Source: Amycolatopsis umgeniensis
GTDB taxonomy: Bacteria; Actinomycetota; Actinomycetes; Mycobacteriales; Pseudonocardiaceae
Length of the DNA: 64,000 bases
Reading direction: 5' to 3'
NCBI RefSeq assembly: GCF_014205155.1
Contig: NZ_JACHMX010000001.1
Span: 4,898,001-4,962,000 of the forward strand
Part shown: positions 17,460 to 25,653 of the stretch, piece after piece
Numbering within the stretch: the first letter of the stretch is position 1
Layout: every line of letters starts with the position of its first letter
Notes under the pieces: generated by a model
Seen by the model: the letters and a program-made list of their open reading frames with translations, nothing else
Told to the model about the DNA's origin: nothing
Databases searched by the model: none
Made by a program: the position numbers and the translations under genes

Positions 17460-17812
17460 GCTGATCCTCCCCCACGAGGTCGGCGGTGGGTGGTCATGCG
17501 CCGCGGGGTGTGGTGCCCCAGCCGGTCACCTGCCGTCGGTGTCCTGCTGGAACGGCGAAACTCCCTGCTGAACGCCACCCGGTGACATCTGTCGCCGAGG
17601 TCTTTGCATACTGCGAGCGATTCACCAACAACCGAGCCCCGGCCGCTGCGATTAATCCTACTCCTGGAATAATCTTCATGTCGAGGGTGGGCAGAGTTGA
17701 TCACCCACTTGGCCGTGCGGGATAGTCCCGTTGAGGCAGGGAGAAGCCGGGGCCGTGACGGTTCGCGCAGGTCGCGACCCGCACCCCCGACCGACGTTCG
17801 GAGGTACGACCA
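17460..17812. other. Intergenic region upstream of DUF397 gene
   Basis: 353 bp between two divergent genes. I see no convincing ORF. The stretch 17600-17700 is relatively A/T rich and probably carries the promoters. A GGAGG box at about 17799-17805 precedes the DUF397 start. Confidence 0.5.
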
Positions 17813-18067
17813 ATGGCCGATTATCCATCGGCGGCGGATTACGATCCGACCACGGCCGTGTCGCTGTTCGACGACGCAGCTTGGGAGAAGTCCTTCGCGA
17901 GCGAACCCAACGGAGGGAACTGTGTCGAGGTCAACCTGGGCAAAGAAGGCCTGGTAGGGGTGCGTGACACCAAACTGGCCGAGAGTCCCGTCTTCGTCTT
18001 CGATTCCGGTGAGTGGAACGCCTTCCTCAAGGCGGTCAAGGCCGGACAGTTCGATTTGAGCCCATGA
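17813..18067 (+). CDS. DUF397 domain protein
   Basis: 84 aa with a GGAGG box 7 bp before ATG 17813. The DUF397 pattern is clear: AAWEKSFASEPNGGNCVEVNLGKEGLVGVRDTK and a Trp/Phe pair in EWNAFLKAVKAGQFDL. In Streptomyces, DUF397 proteins (ScrA/BldB-like) act with DUF5753 XRE regulators. The nearest one here is at 14325-15182, so this is its probable cognate, although it is separated by two methyltransferase genes and an opposite-strand pair. Confidence 0.93.
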   Translation: MADYPSAADYDPTTAVSLFDDAAWEKSFASEPNGGNCVEVNLGKEGLVGVRDTKLAESPVFVFDSGEWNAFLKAVKAGQFDLSP

Positions 18068-18072
18068 CGAAG

Positions 18073-18103
18073 GGCTCGCGTGCCCAACAGGAACACGCGA
18101 GCC
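18073..18103. terminator. Bidirectional hairpin after DUF397 gene
   Basis: Inverted repeat GGCTCGCGTG (18073-18082) / CACGCGAGCC (18094-18103) with an 11-base loop, 5 bp after the DUF397 stop and 24 bp before the end of the convergent 182-aa gene. A probable factor-independent hairpin without a T-tract. Confidence 0.7.
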
Positions 18104-18126
18104 ATCCGATCTTCGGTCACTTCGAG

Positions 18127-18675
18127 TCACACCGTCGCCGGGAGACCGTTCCCCCGCAGCCTGAGTTTGGTGCGCCGCCAGGCGACGGTGACCAAGACGG
18201 CGAGCACGATCAGCGGGATCAGGCTGATCGACCAGCTCACCGCCATCGGCGGCCCCGGCTGTTCGAGCACCGTCAGATCGCGGAGTTCCCCCGCGCCCTT
18301 GCCCGCGGGCCCGTCGATCTCGAACCGGAACGTCCACGAGCCCTCGGTCTGCAGGGCACGGATGTCCAGCCCCCACACCTCCAGCTTCCGCGGATGCTTC
18401 GCCAGCGGCTGCGGGCGGCCCAGCCGCCCGGTCTCCGGGTTGAGGAACGCGAGCGTTCCCGACTTCCCCGCGATCCCGTCGTCCGGGATGAACGTGAAGT
18501 CCAGCGATTGCATGGCGCGCAACGGCCACGTACTGAACCCGACCGTCATCCCGTACGGTCCGATTTGCACCCGTTCGGTATGGACGATGTTCACCGGTTC
18601 GTAGGCGTTCGCCGCGGGAGTGGTCGCGAACAGCAACCCGATCGCCGCCGCCAGTGCCAGCAGTGTCTTACGCAT
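18127..18675 (-). CDS. Exported C-tail-anchored protein, last gene of putative metal operon
   Basis: 182 aa. A signal peptide (about 1-24, cleavage after ATTPAANA) precedes a soluble beta-type domain beginning YEPVNIVHTERVQIGPYGMTVGFSTWPLRAMQS. One C-terminal membrane helix (about 147-167) is followed by a basic tail (RRTKLRLRGNG). This topology puts the domain outside the cell. His and Met near the mature N-terminus recall copper-handling exported domains, but I do not recognise a named family. Its ATG lies 8 bp inside the upstream gene, so it is coupled to it. Confidence 0.75.
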   Translation of the reverse strand: MRKTLLALAAAIGLLFATTPAANAYEPVNIVHTERVQIGPYGMTVGFSTWPLRAMQSLDFTFIPDDGIAGKSGTLAFLNPETGRLGRPQPLAKHPRKLEVWGLDIRALQTEGSWTFRFEIDGPAGKGAGELRDLTVLEQPGPPMAVSWSISLIPLIVLAVLVTVAWRRTKLRLRGNGLPATV

Positions 18676-19801
18676 GCGCGTTGTCCCCCTTCGCCGGCGC
18701 CAGCAGCCGCAGCATCCCGCCGAACCGCCACCCGGCGAACCCGCCGAGCAGCCCGAACACCGTGCCCGCCGCGGCCGTCGCGAACACGACAGCCCAGTCG
18801 ACGGAGTCGCCCCCGTAGACGACGGTGTTCTGGATCGGCATGCTCGCGCCGACCAGGAAACCGCCGATCCCGCCCGCCAGCACCGAAACGCGGCCCGCGG
18901 TCCAGCCGCGCCGCGAAAGCAGGTAGACCGCTTCGAGGACGGCCGCGATCGGCAGCAGCGCCATCGGCATCATCGCGGGCATGGCGGGCACGCCGTCGAT
19001 GTAGTCGCGCATCGGCAGCCCGACGGCGCTCGCGTACGCCTCCGCGGCCCACGGCGAGAACCACCAGGTGATCGCCTGGATGACCGCCAGCGCCGCGGCC
19101 ACCCGGACCGCTCCGCCCGGTCGCCCCCAGAACCCGGCGCCCGCCGAGACCAGCAGTACCGAAAGCAGCGCGATCCCCACGGAGACGACGTCGACCAGGT
19201 CGCTGTCGATCTGCTGCAGCCCCAGCACGGTCACCGTGCTGAACGCGATCAGCACGCCGAGCGTGCCGACCACGCCGAGGGTGCCCCAGCGGTGCTCCCG
19301 CGCGGCCGCGAACACCATGACCGTGCCGATGATGCTCAACGTGATCGACAGCAGCAGCCCGATGTGCGGCGGCGAGTCGATCACGGCGTCGAAGCCGTAC
19401 AGACCGTGCCACCACTGGTCCCACAGGCCGTACAGCAGGAACATCGCCGCGCCGGTCCCGGTCACCAGGTAGCCCGCCGGTGCGGCGAAGACCTTGCCGA
19501 AGACGTTGATCGCGCGGCCGCCGACGCGGGCGTCGACCTGACGGCCCGCCCGGCGCGCGGCCGTGGTCATCAGCACGACCACGAGGCTCGCGAGCCCGGA
19601 GATCGCGCTGCCCGAATACAGGAACAGATGCGGCAACGTGAAGAACGTGTCCGGTCCGACGTCGCCGTGCCACTGGATGTCCCAGGTGAGCCCGACCAGC
19701 GAGATCACCGACCCGGCCAGCACCGTGCCCGCCGGGACGGCTCCCGTGCGTTCACTGCGTGCCACCGAGGCGACCCTCGCCCCTCCCGCGGTGAGATCCA
19801 T
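18668..19801 (-). CDS. Polytopic membrane protein with tandem Asp-x3-His...His motifs
   Basis: 377 aa from ATG 19801 with about eight or nine hydrophobic segments. The first half carries two similar units. Unit one is W40-D41-x3-H45-x12-H58 (WDIQWHG...LPHLF). Unit two is W127-D128-x3-H132-x13-H146 (WDQWWHG...PPHIG). A Met-rich loop follows (VPAMPAMMPM, about 271-280). The residues look like intramembrane metal ligands. The spacing D, D+4, D+17 in unit one equals that of the copper ligands of PmoC in particulate methane monooxygenase; this may be coincidence. No characterised family was recognised. Confidence 0.75.
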   Translation of the reverse strand: MDLTAGGARVASVARSERTGAVPAGTVLAGSVISLVGLTWDIQWHGDVGPDTFFTLPHLFLYSGSAISGLASLVVVLMTTAARRAGRQVDARVGGRAINVFGKVFAAPAGYLVTGTGAAMFLLYGLWDQWWHGLYGFDAVIDSPPHIGLLLSITLSIIGTVMVFAAAREHRWGTLGVVGTLGVLIAFSTVTVLGLQQIDSDLVDVVSVGIALLSVLLVSAGAGFWGRPGGAVRVAAALAVIQAITWWFSPWAAEAYASAVGLPMRDYIDGVPAMPAMMPMALLPIAAVLEAVYLLSRRGWTAGRVSVLAGGIGGFLVGASMPIQNTVVYGGDSVDWAVVFATAAAGTVFGLLGGFAGWRFGGMLRLLAPAKGDNAHA

Positions 19802-19820
19802 ACCCCCCGACCTCCCTCTC

Positions 19821-20237
19821 TTACTTGACCAGCAAAGGAAAAACGTGCTGCGTGGCGCCGGACGGCCCACGCAGTGAAACGGTGATCTCCCATTGCCCCG
19901 ACATCGGCAGCAGGACGTCGCCGGTGCGGAACCGGCCCGGTGCCTCGGCCATCGCGGGCGAAGGGGCGAGCGCGTGCCCCATCTGCGGCATCACCGGTTC
20001 GACGGTGACGACCTCCGGCGCGGCGCCGGTGACGGTCACCGCGAAGACATTGCCGCCCTGGTGCGGATCTTCGACCGACATCTGCACGGTGTACGGGCCC
20101 TGTGTCGAGCGCTGGACCTGCTCCCCGCCGCTGCTCGGCCACACCAGCCAGGCCACGATCGCCGCCACGAGCACGGCGACCACCGAGATGAGCAGGGCGG
20201 GTTTGCGTCTGTCTACTGTGGACGGCTCGATGGTCAT
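19821..20237 (-). CDS. FixH/YtkA-like membrane-anchored domain protein
   Basis: 138 aa, ATG 20237 overlapping the stop of the upstream gene (ATGA). One N-terminal membrane helix (about 13-34) is followed by an external immunoglobulin-like domain. The domain has VEPVMPQMGHALAPSPAMAEAPGRFRTGDVLLPMSGQWEITVSLRG, the Met-Gly-His and Met-Ser-Gly-x-Trp pattern of FixH/YtkA domains. Such domains accompany copper-dependent oxidases and copper transfer proteins, which supports a metal role for the operon. The gap to the next gene is 19 bp. Confidence 0.85.
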   Translation of the reverse strand: MTIEPSTVDRRKPALLISVVAVLVAAIVAWLVWPSSGGEQVQRSTQGPYTVQMSVEDPHQGGNVFAVTVTGAAPEVVTVEPVMPQMGHALAPSPAMAEAPGRFRTGDVLLPMSGQWEITVSLRGPSGATQHVFPLLVK

Positions 20238-21682
20238 TGCGGTGCCCCTCCCGGTGGGACTTCGATCTGCATGGGCACGGTCAGCACCCGGTAGTCGCGT
20301 TCGGCCTGCAGCCAGATCCGGTACTTGCCGGGGGCGGCGAAGGTGTAGGTGAACGGGACGTCGGGGCCGTACGCGGCGACGGTCTCGTCGGGCTTTCCCG
20401 GCATGCCCGGCGATTGCGGGATCATCGAGTGCACATGGGCCCAGGTCGGCGCGGCAGCGGCATCCGCGCCGACCCGGCTGCCGTCGGTTATCGGGCCGAC
20501 GACGATCAGGTGGCCGAGCATGCCCAGCCACGGTTGGAGATCCGCTTCGCCGAACCGCGCGGTGATCGTGGTCGGCGTTCCCGTCTTGACGTCGACGTCG
20601 ACCGGATTCCCGTCGACGATCCGCGCACCGGCCCCGGCGGGCACGGGTTCGGCGGGGGAGTCCGTCCCGGCCGCGACCGGCAAGGTCGTGCGGACCAGTT
20701 GCACGCCACCGCCTCGCCGGGCGAGTTCCGCGGCGACGGCGTACGTCCCGGCCTCGGGCGGCGTGAACTTCACCCGGTAGTCGCCGGGGCCGACGCGCAC
20801 CGGATGCAGATGCCAGAGCCTGCCCGTCGGCGAGATGACGACGAGGTGGATCAAAGCGTTGTCGTGCACCAGGAGATCGTCCACGGGGCGGCCGGTCGCG
20901 CCGTCGGCCACGGCGAGCCGGACGTCGGCGAGGCTGCCCGCTTTGGGGTTCGCGGAGTGCACGGCGAGGTTCACCGGAGGCCGCGAGAAGTCCACAGTGG
21001 ACATCTGCGCGTTCGCGTACGGATCCTGGATGTTGTCGATCGTCGGGTCCAGCGCCGCGCCCGGCGCGGGCGGAGCCGGTGTCGACGCCGAGAGCATCGC
21101 ACCGGTGATCGCGACAGCGAGCGCGGCGACCATCCCGCCGGCGGGGATCAGGGCGAGCTGAGGTCGTCGGACGCGCATCGCGACGACGAGGCCGATCACC
21201 AGGAACACGCCCGCCGCGACGAAGCCGCCGAAGGTGGCCTTCTCCCACGGCGGGATGACCCTGGCCGGGACGATGAACGGGATCGACGCGGTGTCCGTTC
21301 CGTCGTCGAGGCCCAGCTCCCACGGCCCCGGCTGGTCGACCTTCAACAGCGCCGGATGGGCGCCGGGCTTCCCGTCCAGCCGGACCGTGGTTTCGGAAAA
21401 CGTCGTTCCCGCGGTGGACGCCCGCAGTTTCAGCGTTCCCGGCGCGCTTCCGGCGTGCGTGACGACGTCGACGTGCAGCGGGCCGGGCGCGATGTCCATC
21501 CGCCGCAGCACGACCGTGAGGTCGCGGGTGCCGAGCGTCTGCGCGACCTGGACGTCCGCCCCGCTCGACACGCCGTCCGCGTGGGCCGTGCCGCCCAACA
21601 GCAAGGACGCCAGCGCGCAGAGCACGAGCACGCGGGCGATGACCGACGGCGCCGTGCGCCGCCCCCTCGGTGAATTCCCCAT
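20234..21682 (-). CDS. Exported membrane protein with PmoB-like topology and His-rich domains
   Basis: 482 aa. A signal peptide (about 1-36) precedes an external beta domain (about 37-150), two closely spaced membrane helices (about 150-205) and a larger external region. In that region, HLVVISPTGRLWHLHPV...YRVKFTPPEAGTY and HLIVVGP...WAHVHSMIP...FTYTFAAPGKYRIWLQ look like two divergent copies of one His-rich domain. The signal / beta / two-helix / beta order is that of PmoB, but the N-terminal His ligand of PmoB is absent. First gene of the four-gene operon. No named family was recognised with confidence. Confidence 0.78.
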   Translation of the reverse strand: MGNSPRGRRTAPSVIARVLVLCALASLLLGGTAHADGVSSGADVQVAQTLGTRDLTVVLRRMDIAPGPLHVDVVTHAGSAPGTLKLRASTAGTTFSETTVRLDGKPGAHPALLKVDQPGPWELGLDDGTDTASIPFIVPARVIPPWEKATFGGFVAAGVFLVIGLVVAMRVRRPQLALIPAGGMVAALAVAITGAMLSASTPAPPAPGAALDPTIDNIQDPYANAQMSTVDFSRPPVNLAVHSANPKAGSLADVRLAVADGATGRPVDDLLVHDNALIHLVVISPTGRLWHLHPVRVGPGDYRVKFTPPEAGTYAVAAELARRGGGVQLVRTTLPVAAGTDSPAEPVPAGAGARIVDGNPVDVDVKTGTPTTITARFGEADLQPWLGMLGHLIVVGPITDGSRVGADAAAAPTWAHVHSMIPQSPGMPGKPDETVAAYGPDVPFTYTFAAPGKYRIWLQAERDYRVLTVPMQIEVPPGGAPQ

Positions 21683-21795
21683 CCCGGCTGAAGTTAGTGA
21701 CGGCGGCCGGGGAAAGCGTCACGGCGCGGAGTGAACCTGGGTCCCCCGTAAAGGGGATCGTGGCCCTTACTCCGGCCGGGGGGTGACCCTGGAGG

Positions 21796-22650
21796 TCAGC
21801 CGCCCAGGAAACGGTACGCGCGCGGATGGGCGCGGAACCAGACGTTGAGCCTGCCGATCCGGCGTACGAGCGACGAACGCAACGTCGTCGGCACCAGTCC
21901 GCCGAAGCAGCGCACCGCCGCGCGAAACCGGTCGAACCGGCGCTGGTCCCTCTCTGTCCACTGTAGACCGAGACGATCGCGCAGCGCGGGCGGCAAAGTG
22001 CCGCGGAGGACGAACATCTGCCCCCGGTACTGCCACCGCTGGAGCCGCACCCAGCGTTTGTCGGGCAGCCATCGCCAGGGGTTCTTCACCGTCCGGATGG
22101 TCTCGAACAACGTCGAAATCGTCTCGTTCGGGCCGAAACCGTCGATCATGTCGGCGTAATACCGCTCGAATTCCGGCCACGTCGGCGGCAGGTCCTGCTC
22201 GCGCAGGCCGAGAAGCCGTCCGACGTCGCACATCTGCGCGTAGTACTCCTCCACTTCGGACGCTGTCATCGGGGTGCCGTAAAACCGTTGCGTGTCAACG
22301 GGAACCATCACGAGCGTGGCGTGCACCCAGGCGTAGGCGTGCGGGTTCAGCGCGCTGTATCGACGGCCGTCCGCGTCGACCCCGGTGAATTCGCGATGCA
22401 GCGCGCGCAACCGTTCCGCCTCGTAGCGCGCGCCCGCCTCGCCGCCGTAGATGTAGATGGACAGTGACGCGGCCGTGCGCATCAACCGCGTCCACGGATC
22501 CTCGATGTAGTCGGAATGGTCCCGCACCCCGGCCGCGACCACCGGATGGGCGACCTGCAGCACCAGCACCTGCCCCGCCATCAGCCCGGCCCGGAAGTCG
22601 CCGAAGTACCTCCACGCCGCCGTCCCCTTGACGATCGGCGGACCGTTCAT
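21796..22650 (-). CDS. DUF2236 / MpaB-like oxygenase family protein
   Basis: 284 aa, ATG 22650 overlapping the TetR stop. The DUF2236 hallmarks are VLVLQVAHPVVAAGVRDHSDY, ALNPHAYAWVHATLVMV (conserved His in WVHAT) and VDTQRFYGTPMTASEVEEYY. Members related to MpaB (mycophenolic acid) and latex-clearing protein Lcp bind haem b through a conserved His. The role here is unknown. Last gene of an amidase-TetR-DUF2236 operon. Confidence 0.9.
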   Translation of the reverse strand: MNGPPIVKGTAAWRYFGDFRAGLMAGQVLVLQVAHPVVAAGVRDHSDYIEDPWTRLMRTAASLSIYIYGGEAGARYEAERLRALHREFTGVDADGRRYSALNPHAYAWVHATLVMVPVDTQRFYGTPMTASEVEEYYAQMCDVGRLLGLREQDLPPTWPEFERYYADMIDGFGPNETISTLFETIRTVKNPWRWLPDKRWVRLQRWQYRGQMFVLRGTLPPALRDRLGLQWTERDQRRFDRFRAAVRCFGGLVPTTLRSSLVRRIGRLNVWFRAHPRAYRFLGG

Positions 22651-23195
22651 GACGCGCCGCGGACGAGCATCATCAACGACTCCGCCACTCCGACGCCGTC
22701 GTCACCCGTGGCGAGCCTGCGCAATTGCAGCCCGGCGATCAGTGCCACCACCGGACCGGTCAGTCGTTCCGGTGACGGGACGCCCAGCGTTCGCAAGATC
22801 ACCAGCGCGAGTTCGTCGTAGGCGGCGAAACACCGCGCCGCCGCGTCCTGGAGTTCGGGGTCGCGCGCGGCCTGCAGGTACAGCTCGTGCGCACCGAGTT
22901 CGTCGGTGCCGAACGGGAGCTGCTTGATGACCTGCTCGACCACGGACGCGGCCTGCTCGAGGCTCAACCCCTGCTCACGGTAGGCGTCGACGAACCCTGT
23001 CAGCTTCGTGGTCTCTTCCTCGACGAACAGCAGCATCGCCTCGCGCAGCAACGCCGTCTGGCTGGGGAAGTGATAGGTCAGGGTGCCGAGGGAGACCTCG
23101 GCCTGCCGCGCGATCCGGCGGTTGGTCAGCCCGCCGACACCCTGTTCCCCGACGACCTCGAGCGCGGCGTGAAGGATGGTCTCGCGGGTGTTCAC
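22647..23195 (-). CDS. TetR family transcriptional regulator
   Basis: 182 aa from GTG 23195, which overlaps the amidase stop (GTGA). The frame is open far upstream but only antisense-like sequence lies there. The HTH is in TRETILHAALEVVGEQGVGGLTNRRIARQAEVSLGTLTYHFPSQTALL (about 3-50). The ligand domain ends in a helix LMMLVRGAS. It sits between the two enzymes it probably controls; the 9-bp-arm palindrome at 24592-24611 in front of the amidase gene is the obvious operator candidate. Confidence 0.92.
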   Translation of the reverse strand: MNTRETILHAALEVVGEQGVGGLTNRRIARQAEVSLGTLTYHFPSQTALLREAMLLFVEEETTKLTGFVDAYREQGLSLEQAASVVEQVIKQLPFGTDELGAHELYLQAARDPELQDAAARCFAAYDELALVILRTLGVPSPERLTGPVVALIAGLQLRRLATGDDGVGVAESLMMLVRGAS

Positions 23196-24574
23196 CAAGC
23201 GGTCTCGGGTTTGCGGTCCTGCCACCGTTCGACCTCTTCCAGTTGCGCGGCCAGCGAGATCAGCCGTTCCTCCGCGTGCGAGGGGCCGAGCAGTTGCCCA
23301 CCGAGCGGCAGGCCCGCCGGGCTCAGCCCCGCCGGGACGTTGACCCCCGGCCAGCCCAGCACGTTCCACGGCCAAGCGTAAGGGCACGCGGCGATCATGG
23401 CCTGGTCGGTCTGCCAGCCGGTGAGCTTGTCGAAGGTGCCGATCCGCGGCGGCGGCGTCGCGGTGGTCGGGGTCAGGAGGACGTCCACCCGGCCGAACAC
23501 CGAGCCGATCTGCCGCTGCAGCAACGGTTCCGTGGCCCTGGCGAGCCTCAGCGCCGGGCCGGCGAGCGCCGAGCCCTGCCGTGCGTTGGCGCGGGTGCGC
23601 GGGTCGAGCCGCGCCTGATCCGGGACGCGACGGGACCAGTCACGCACGCCGACGAGTGATCGCGGCAGGAAGGTGAGGCCGATCAGCCGGTAGTCGGGTT
23701 CGACCTCGACGATCTCGTGGCCGAGTTCGGCGAACCGCTCCGCGAGCCGGACGACGGCCGTGTGCGCGTGCGGGTCGAGCCGGGTTTTCGTCGCGGTGAA
23801 AGGGATCCGCGTGGACAGTCCGATGCGGAGCCTGCCCGGTTCACGGCGGGCGGCGGCCTGGAACGCGGTCCCGGTCCCGGCCGCGACGTCGAGCAGCAGG
23901 GCCGCGTCGGCGACGGTGCGCGCGAGCGGGCCGACGACGGTCAGGCCGTGGAACAGTTCGCGTTCGGTCGGGACGCGGCCGCGCTGCGGTTTGATCCCGA
24001 CCAGATCGGTCCACGCGGCCGGGATCCGGATCGACCCCGCCCCGTCGGAACCCAGCGCGGCGGCGATCACCCCCGACGCGATGGCCGCCGCCGCGCCGCC
24101 CGAGGAGCCGCCCGGCGTGCGTTCGGTGTCCCACGGGTTGCGGGTCGCGCCGAACGCGGGGCCTTCGGTGAACGGCCACTGGCCGAGCTCCGGAGTGTTG
24201 GTCTTGCCGATGAGCACCGCGCCCGCCTGGCGAAGCGCGGCGACGGGCGGGGAGTCCGTGGTCGCGACGGAGAAGTCGCCTTCGCAGCCGAACGCCGTCG
24301 GCAGCCCGGTCACGTCGAGGTCGTCCTTGATCGCGGTGGGCACGCCGAGCAGGGGAGCGGTCTCGCCGGCGGCCAGCCGGCGGTCGGCGTCCTCAGCCTC
24401 GCGAAGGGCTTCTTCGGCGCGAAGGCATTTGAAGGCGTTGAGAGTCGGCTGGCTGGCTTCGGCCTTTTCGAGCGCCAGGCGCGTGAGCTCGACTGACGTC
24501 GTGGCCCCGCTGGCGAGCATCGAGGCCTGTTCGGCCAGTCCGGTGAACGCGAGGTCCGGTTTCGAGGTGGTCAT
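23192..24574 (-). CDS. Amidase signature family enzyme
   Basis: 460 aa. The Ser-cisSer-Lys catalytic triad region is visible: Lys in PTAIKDDLDV, and the Gly/Ser-rich signature GGSSGGAAAAIASGVIAAALGSDGAGSIRIPAA. FGATRNPWD precedes it, as in other amidases. It hydrolyses a carboxylic amide, substrate unknown; tRNA amidotransferase GatA is less likely because no gatB/C is present. First gene of the operon with TetR and DUF2236. Confidence 0.93.
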   Translation of the reverse strand: MTTSKPDLAFTGLAEQASMLASGATTSVELTRLALEKAEASQPTLNAFKCLRAEEALREAEDADRRLAAGETAPLLGVPTAIKDDLDVTGLPTAFGCEGDFSVATTDSPPVAALRQAGAVLIGKTNTPELGQWPFTEGPAFGATRNPWDTERTPGGSSGGAAAAIASGVIAAALGSDGAGSIRIPAAWTDLVGIKPQRGRVPTERELFHGLTVVGPLARTVADAALLLDVAAGTGTAFQAAARREPGRLRIGLSTRIPFTATKTRLDPHAHTAVVRLAERFAELGHEIVEVEPDYRLIGLTFLPRSLVGVRDWSRRVPDQARLDPRTRANARQGSALAGPALRLARATEPLLQRQIGSVFGRVDVLLTPTTATPPPRIGTFDKLTGWQTDQAMIAACPYAWPWNVLGWPGVNVPAGLSPAGLPLGGQLLGPSHAEERLISLAAQLEEVERWQDRKPETAW

Positions 24575-24591
24575 GGCTCCCCCTGGGTATC

Positions 24592-24611
24592 TCGTTCGTT
24601 CAAACGAACGA
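24592..24611. promoter_or_regulatory. Putative TetR operator
   Basis: Perfect inverted repeat TCGTTCGTT-CA-AACGAACGA (9-bp arms) within the 74-bp gap between the divergent amidase and PLP deaminase genes, 18 bp from the amidase start. Imperfect extension by GGTAT/ATACC. Position, size and symmetry are typical of a TetR site, and a TetR gene is second in the amidase operon. Confidence 0.8.
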
Positions 24612-24648
24612 TACCACTGAGTAGCCTCGGTGTGGTTACGTGACCTGC

Positions 24649-25653
24649 ATGAACCTCGATCGCTTCCCTCGCGTCGACCTCGGCGGCTACCCGACGCCGC
24701 TGCATCCGGCCCCCAGGTTGGGCGAGGCCCTCGGCATCCCGAACCTGCTGCTCAAACGGGACGACGTGCATCCGCTCGGCGTGGGCGGCAACAAGCTGCG
24801 CAAACTCGAGTTCCTGCTCGGCGCGGCGATCGAGGCGGACGTCGACACGGTGATCACCTTCGGCGCGCTCCAGACGAACCACGGCCGCCAGACCGCCGCG
24901 GCCTGCGCGAAGCTGGGGCTGCGATGCGAACTCGTGCTCACGGCGAAGGTTCCTCGCGACGGCGACGCGTACGAACGGTCCGGCAACGTCTCCCTCGACC
25001 ATCTCTTCGGCGCGAACGTGCACGTCTGCCGCGACGGCGAGGAGACCGGCAAGACCTACGACCGGCTGATCACCGAGGCCGCGGCCGAGGGGCGCAAGGT
25101 GGCCACGTTCCCGGTCGGCGGCTCCGACGGGGTCGGGGCGCTCGGCTACGTGGCGGCCGCGCGGGAGATCGCGGGCCAGCTCGCCGAGCTCGGCGTCACC
25201 CGGGCGCGGCTGGTCGCCCCGCACGCCAGCGGCGGCACGTCCGCCGGGCTCATCGTCGGAACGGCGGATCTCGACTGGCTGACGCTCGACATCGCCTGCG
25301 TCAGCCATCCGGTGGACGAGGCCCTGGACAACCTGGCCGATCTCACCATCGCGGCCTCCGTGCTGCTGGGAGGGGAGCCGCCGTCACTCGACGGTCTGCG
25401 CATCGACGACCGCACGATCGGCCCCGGCTACGGGATCCCGACCGACGGGACGTGGGAGGCGGTGCGGCTTTTCGGTCGTACGGAAGGGATCGCGCTCGAT
25501 CCCGTGTACACCGGCAAGGTGGGCGCCGCGCTGATCCAGTGGGCCGCGGAAGGCCATTTCGCGGCCGGCGAGCACGTGGTCTTCCTGCACACGGGCGGTC
25601 TGCCCGGCCTCTACGGTTACGCCCCCGAATTCACCGGCGCGGTGAGCCGCTGA
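24649..25653 (+). CDS. PLP-dependent ACC deaminase / D-cysteine desulfhydrase family enzyme
   Basis: 334 aa from ATG 24649 (a GTG three codons upstream is possible). The fold type II PLP signature is GVGGNKLRKLEFLLG, with the Schiff-base Lys in GNKLRK. GALQTNHGRQTAAAC, VGGSDGVGALGYV and FLHTGGLPGLYGY are characteristic of the D-cysteine desulfhydrase/ACC deaminase group. I cannot separate the two activities by eye. Divergent from the amidase and so possibly controlled by the same operator. Its 3' end is overlapped antisense by the DUF998 gene. Confidence 0.92.
   Translation: MNLDRFPRVDLGGYPTPLHPAPRLGEALGIPNLLLKRDDVHPLGVGGNKLRKLEFLLGAAIEADVDTVITFGALQTNHGRQTAAACAKLGLRCELVLTAKVPRDGDAYERSGNVSLDHLFGANVHVCRDGEETGKTYDRLITEAAAEGRKVATFPVGGSDGVGALGYVAAAREIAGQLAELGVTRARLVAPHASGGTSAGLIVGTADLDWLTLDIACVSHPVDEALDNLADLTIAASVLLGGEPPSLDGLRIDDRTIGPGYGIPTDGTWEAVRLFGRTEGIALDPVYTGKVGAALIQWAAEGHFAAGEHVVFLHTGGLPGLYGYAPEFTGAVSR

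Noticed and set aside
17494..17679. 61-aa reverse frame MKIIPGVGLIAAAGARLL...
   Set aside because: Weak N-terminal hydrophobic stretch only, no ribosome-binding site and a low-quality remainder; left as intergenic.
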